From Cylindrobasidium torrendii FP15055 ss-10 (taxonomy: Eukaryota > Basidiomycota > Agaricomycetes > Agaricales > Physalacriaceae), in the NCBI GenBank assembly GCA_000934385.1, contig KN880592.1, forward strand, positions 1-54,858: DNA of 54,858 nucleotides, in the 5' to 3' direction. A program made the position numbers and the translations under genes. Below, in pieces: positions 51,817 to 54,858 of the stretch (position 1 is the stretch's first letter; each line of letters starts with the position of its first letter). The notes beneath the pieces are model-generated. The model saw only the letters and a program-made list of their open reading frames with translations, had not been told where the DNA came from and ran no database searches.

Positions 51817-51890
51817 GTTGAACGTTAAACGTTGAACGTTGAACGTTGAAGCCTCGGTGATTGCCGAACGATCTTGCAGAGAACCATCAC
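51817..51890 (+). repeat. 7-bp tandem repeat plus shared promoter block before F-box gene 5
   Basis: 51817-51850 is (CGTTGAA)n, five units with one variant (CGTTAAA). It abuts a 38-bp block (51853-51890) shared with the upstream paralogue and containing CGG-N6-CCG. The tandem repeat is absent before copy 1. Confidence 0.6.
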
Positions 51891-51897
51891 TTTGACC

Positions 51898-53816
51898 ATG
51901 AGTACGTTGACCTTGTTTGAAACCTGATAGACTCAAAGACGACTCTCTAGTCTGTCAACGATGTGGATTAACAACGGAAAGACCCACAAGGATTACCGAG
52001 AATGCCACACCCTTCCCAGAGTACCTTGGCCAGAATGTGTGCGTTGAGCCGGCTACCGCGAGGCGCGTTGCCGACTTCCTCTCGACCGCAAGGAAGGAGG
52101 AGGAGGAGATGGCGTCCGATATACGAACACTGGAGGCATCGCTGGCGCAGATGAAGGCGGAGCACGCTGCAGCCAAGAAGTTCATTGTCAAACACGAAGC
52201 GCTGCTTTCGCACGTCCACCGGCTTCCCAACGAGATACTAGAGCACATATTTCTCTTCTTACCTGCTGCACTGTACTGGTCAACCATCCCTTCCACCTCT
52301 TGGGACGATCTTGGTAAATGGCGCATCACTTGGGTTTGTCAACAATGGCGCACTGTAGCGATTCAGGTAGCCCAGTTATGGGACGCTGTGAAGATTGGCG
52401 ATGCATCTTCCTTCAAGGACAACATCTCACCCTTACTCGAGCTGAGCCTCTCTCGCACGCGTGGCTTGCTTCCCCTCCTATTGGACGTTCCGACAAACCA
52501 GACAGAGGCTACATATGCCCTGATCCTCAAATACTCTGCACAAATTCAAATCTTGCGTTATAGAATTTACGTCAAAGAGTCTGGGGAACCTGAAGAGTCT
52601 AGAATACCTGAAGATTCAGACGCACATTTCGAGTCGCTGAAAGAGCTCACGGTCTTCATCGACACTGACCGGGAGGTTGTTGACTCGGACAATTGTTCTC
52701 TGTCTTCGGAGGATCGATGTTCGCAGATCCGGCTTGATTTGGACAAACATCTTTCGCCCTTCAGACTTTGCGCCTCGTTGCAAACTCTCGACCTCAGGAT
52801 TGATACGCACTCAGAAGAATATGGACGCAAGTATCCTTCGTGCGTCTTTGTTGAACCCGAGGACATGGCAATCCCATGGAATAATCTTTCTGTCTTCAAG
52901 CTTCACATAGAGGATGGATCTCTCGTCCCGTTGGCCAGAATCCTTGATGCCTGCCAAAGGCTTGAAACTTTGAAAGTGGACGGATATAAAGGTACCTATC
53001 ATGGACCTCGTCCTACTAGCTTGCTGCTGCCCAAGCTATCCACTATTCGGTTCAAGAACATCTCGTGTGTTTCTACCTTGCCTACCTTCAACATCCCTGC
53101 ACTGCAGACGCTCTCCCTGAAAGAAGTTGGTGGCAACTTGGACGGCCTCTCGTCCCTCTTCTGCCTTTCTCGTCAATTGTCCACGTTGCGCCTTCCACCA
53201 TGCGATGAATTGGTCCTACGGAAATGGCGGGATGCCGTTGCCAAGACGGGGCCGGCGCTAGACTTCCTTGACCTGCGTGTCTCATCCAACCTGGACCATA
53301 CCTTTAAACATTTCGAGTCGTTCTCAAAGGTGTCCTCGAACCCTGTACTTCCTCTGGCACGGGAAGTTAGGCTTGAATTCCCCAACCATATTGACGGCGG
53401 ATTTGCAGAGCTCATGCGTTGGGTTCAAGATGACAACAATTATCTAGAGTCTCTGACCCTTGTTTTCGGAGAGTGGTCACCCTGGAGTGTTCGGCGTTCG
53501 TGGCGGGGGGAAAACTGCAACTGTGATTCTCCGACAGAGGAGTGGTCACCCTGGAGTGTTCGGCGTTCATGGCGGGGGGAAAACCGCAACTGTGATTCTC
53601 CGACAGAGGACTTGAAGGTGTTGGAATGGGCAGAGGACAAATTGAGGCGGTCGGACTTCATGGTTCGAGTCAATTCGATTGCTCGCACTGGAGTCACTGT
53701 CAAGATGATAATGAAAGTGAGGGATGGTGCGTCTCTTTCTACTGCATGCGTTACTTGAAACTAACGTCCATGCAGGCTCAGAGACTCGCGTTGAACAGGA
53801 TTATCTTTGCGATTAA
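51898..53816 (+). CDS. F-box-like protein, subfamily B, copy 2
   Basis: Exons 51898-51901, 51939-53726 and 53776-53816 give 610 aa. Exon 1 is again ATGA, with a 37-nt intron, one of the shortest in the window. The protein begins MNDSLVCQRCGLTTERP and shares the CxxC pair, FPEYLGQNVCVEPAT block, coiled coil, HRLPNEILEHIFLF and leucine-rich part with the upstream copy, then ends DGSETRVEQDYLCD. Near the C-terminus a 23-residue segment (EWSPWSVRRSWRGEN...) is duplicated head to tail, which copy 1 does not have. An insertion PEESRIPEDSDAHFE also distinguishes it. Tandem duplicate, 169 bp after copy 1. Role inferred as SCF adaptor. Confidence 0.8.
53471..53608 (+). repeat. 69-bp in-frame tandem duplication in F-box gene 5
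   Basis: Units 53471-53539 and 53540-53608 are identical except for two substitutions (GTTCG/GTTCA and AACTGC/AACCGC). Each encodes 23 residues beginning EWSPWSVRRSWRGEN and keeps the reading frame. High identity suggests a recent event. Confidence 0.9.
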
Positions 53817-54077
53817 ATTCCTCTTGGTTTCGCACATTCTGGGTAGTAACGTCTTTGCGGCTGCCTGCAAGACGATGCCTACACCATCTTCCGTAACAAT
53901 GGAATTTAGCACGTGTGATTGATCGAGTGTTCTGCCCTTGTTATATTTGTTTGATTTCAATTCTCGGTACTTCTTTCTGCTAAGATAAACGGCTAAGTTG
54001 TGAGGAAAGGACAATGCGTCCCGGCGCAAGAGAAAGCTGCAATTTTATAACAAGCTCAGCGCACCGAAACCCAGCAT

Positions 54078-54181
54078 GCCTTCTTGGCTCAGTTGGCTAG
54101 AGCGCAGGTCTCATACTTTCGTGTGATCAAGCGATGGCTTGAGTAATCCTGAGGTCGCAAGTTCGAGCCTTGCAGAGGGCA
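54078..54181 (+). tRNA. tRNA-Met (CAT), with intron
   Basis: Seven-pair acceptor stem GCCTTCT with AGAGGGC, D-arm with TGGCTCAGTTGGCTAGAGC, anticodon CAT (54112-54114) in CTCATA, a 30-nt intron (54116-54145) at the canonical site one base after the anticodon, and a T-arm GCAAG/TTCGAGC/CTTGC. The mature sequence resembles fungal elongator tRNA-Met (CTCATAATCCTGAGG). Pol III A and B boxes are intact. Confidence 0.9.
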
Positions 54182-54183
54182 TC

Positions 54184-54188
54184 TTTTT
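54184..54188 (+). terminator. Pol III terminator of the tRNA gene
   Basis: T5 run two bases after the end of the tRNA gene, the usual stop signal for RNA polymerase III. Confidence 0.7.
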
Positions 54189-54226
54189 GTTCTTTGTGCA
54201 CGTCAAGCCCGCGAGTCCTCAGGCCT

Positions 54227-54422
54227 CTAGGGTGGCGGACCTATGCTCCCCGGGGGGTACAGTACCGGTACCGTACCTATGCCCGATTTAGGGGGGGTGT
54301 ACTAGGGTGGCGGAACTATCTTCGGCAGAGATAGATGCCAGTAAATTACCGGGGTCCGGCCGGCGCTGCGCGCCGGGGTGGTAAATTACCTGAAATTTAC
54401 ATCACGTGCATTGCACACGTGA
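54227..54422. repeat. Cluster of direct repeats and GC-rich hairpins beside the tRNA
   Basis: CTAGGGTGGCGGACCTAT (54227-54244) recurs as CTAGGGTGGCGGAACTAT (54302-54319). GTAAATTACC occurs at 54341-54350 and 54381-54390, flanking a GC-rich segment (CCGGCCGGCGCTGCGCGCCGG). Finally TCACGTG ... CACGTGA (54402-54408 and 54416-54422) forms an inverted repeat holding two E-box cores. The arrangement looks like a small nonautonomous element or its remnant near a tRNA gene, but no terminal structure or target duplication proves it. Confidence 0.55.
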
Positions 54423-54516
54423 CTGCGCCACAGCTCCGCGCGCTTCCACTACAAGGGGCTTTAGGTGCTCGATAGCCGCCTAGCTCGACGAAATCAACTT
54501 TGGATTGCGTAGTACT

Positions 54517-54858
54517 CTAGATATCATAGTCATAGTCATAATTGGCATTACTGCCAACCTGGGGAAGCTCATCCGGAACGCTGGCCTCAGGTGCCGCCAC
54601 CGGCACACTTGCGTTGTCCTGTAGGATACCAATAATTCTTGAATGAAACAAGTTCGCATGGCCTGCAAGATCCTCTCCCAGAAAGAGACCCTCCACTATC
54701 TCGGATTCCTGATCGAGCCAGTGAACAGCCAAGTCTTCCGCATCGTCGTCCATACTCGGAGGTTCAACACTCTGCGTAGGCGATGATGCCTTCTTCTTGC
54801 GATAAAATTGGTCCTGTATTGACGAGAAACGCGGCGCATGGCTGACATCCTCAGTGGT
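54517..54858 (-). CDS. C-terminal end of an unidentified gene, cut by window edge
   Basis: Open reading frame on the minus strand running off the right edge; stop TAG at 54517. The visible 113 residues are acidic and low in complexity, with VHWLDQESEIVEGLFLGEDL, a Lys-rich patch (FYRKKKASS) and a Tyr/Asp repeat at the very end (YDYDYDI). No domain recognised and no coordinates for the start. It could be a host gene or part of a mobile element next to the repeat cluster. Confidence 0.4.
   Translation of the reverse strand, partial: TTEDVSHAPRFSSIQDQFYRKKKASSPTQSVEPPSMDDDAEDLAVHWLDQESEIVEGLFLGEDLAGHANLFHSRIIGILQDNASVPVAAPEASVPDELPQVGSNANYDYDYDI

Overview
This window reads as nuclear DNA of a filamentous basidiomycete, most likely an agaricomycete. 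Nearly every gene is broken by short GT-AG introns (mostly 42-58 nt, often starting GTGCGT, GTACGT or GTGAGT), genes are dense on both strands, and the protein families are fungal: VID21/Eaf1, Sog2, Smi1/Knr4, Msc7, Zn2Cys6 factors and expanded F-box-like families. No order or genus can be assigned from the sequence alone. All gene models were built by hand from splice signals, reading phase and family resemblance.

Layout. 1-6.3 kb is metabolic: an SDR reductase, a secreted DUF3455 protein, and an old-yellow-enzyme-type flavin oxidoreductase that diverges, over only 102 bp, from an Msc7-type membrane aldehyde dehydrogenase. 6.6-10.4 kb holds two tandem F-box-like paralogues. 10.8-11.8 kb is a three-finger C2H2 protein whose paralogue lies inverted at 28.1-29.1 kb. 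12.2-16.1 kb encodes the NuA4 scaffold VID21, followed by a third F-box-like gene (minus), a DASH cryptochrome, and the RAM-pathway leucine-rich-repeat protein SOG2. 25.4-27.4 kb is an unrecognised membrane protein. 29.6-39.2 kb holds a membrane-anchored multicopper oxidase, a secreted acid phosphatase and a YOR1-type ABC transporter. 39.9-42.6 kb is a Zn2Cys6 transcription factor that appears disabled by a one-base frameshift and an in-frame TGA. 44.2-46.2 kb is SMI1/KNR4, and 47.5-49.2 kb an unrecognised coiled-coil protein. 49.9-53.8 kb holds two tandem F-box-like genes of a second subfamily. The window ends with an intron-containing tRNA-Met(CAT), a small cluster of direct and inverted repeats, and the 3' end of an unidentified gene.

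Together. The core genes (VID21, SOG2, SMI1, CRY-DASH) concern chromatin, polarity and cell wall, and light or DNA repair. The flanking regions carry duplicated families (five F-box-like genes, two C2H2 genes) whose copies still share upstream DNA. Points worth most attention are the double-lesion Zn2Cys6 gene, the paralogue families that kept promoter blocks and tiny start exons (4 or 8 coding nucleotides), the divergent flavin oxidoreductase and aldehyde dehydrogenase pair, and the repeat cluster beside the tRNA.
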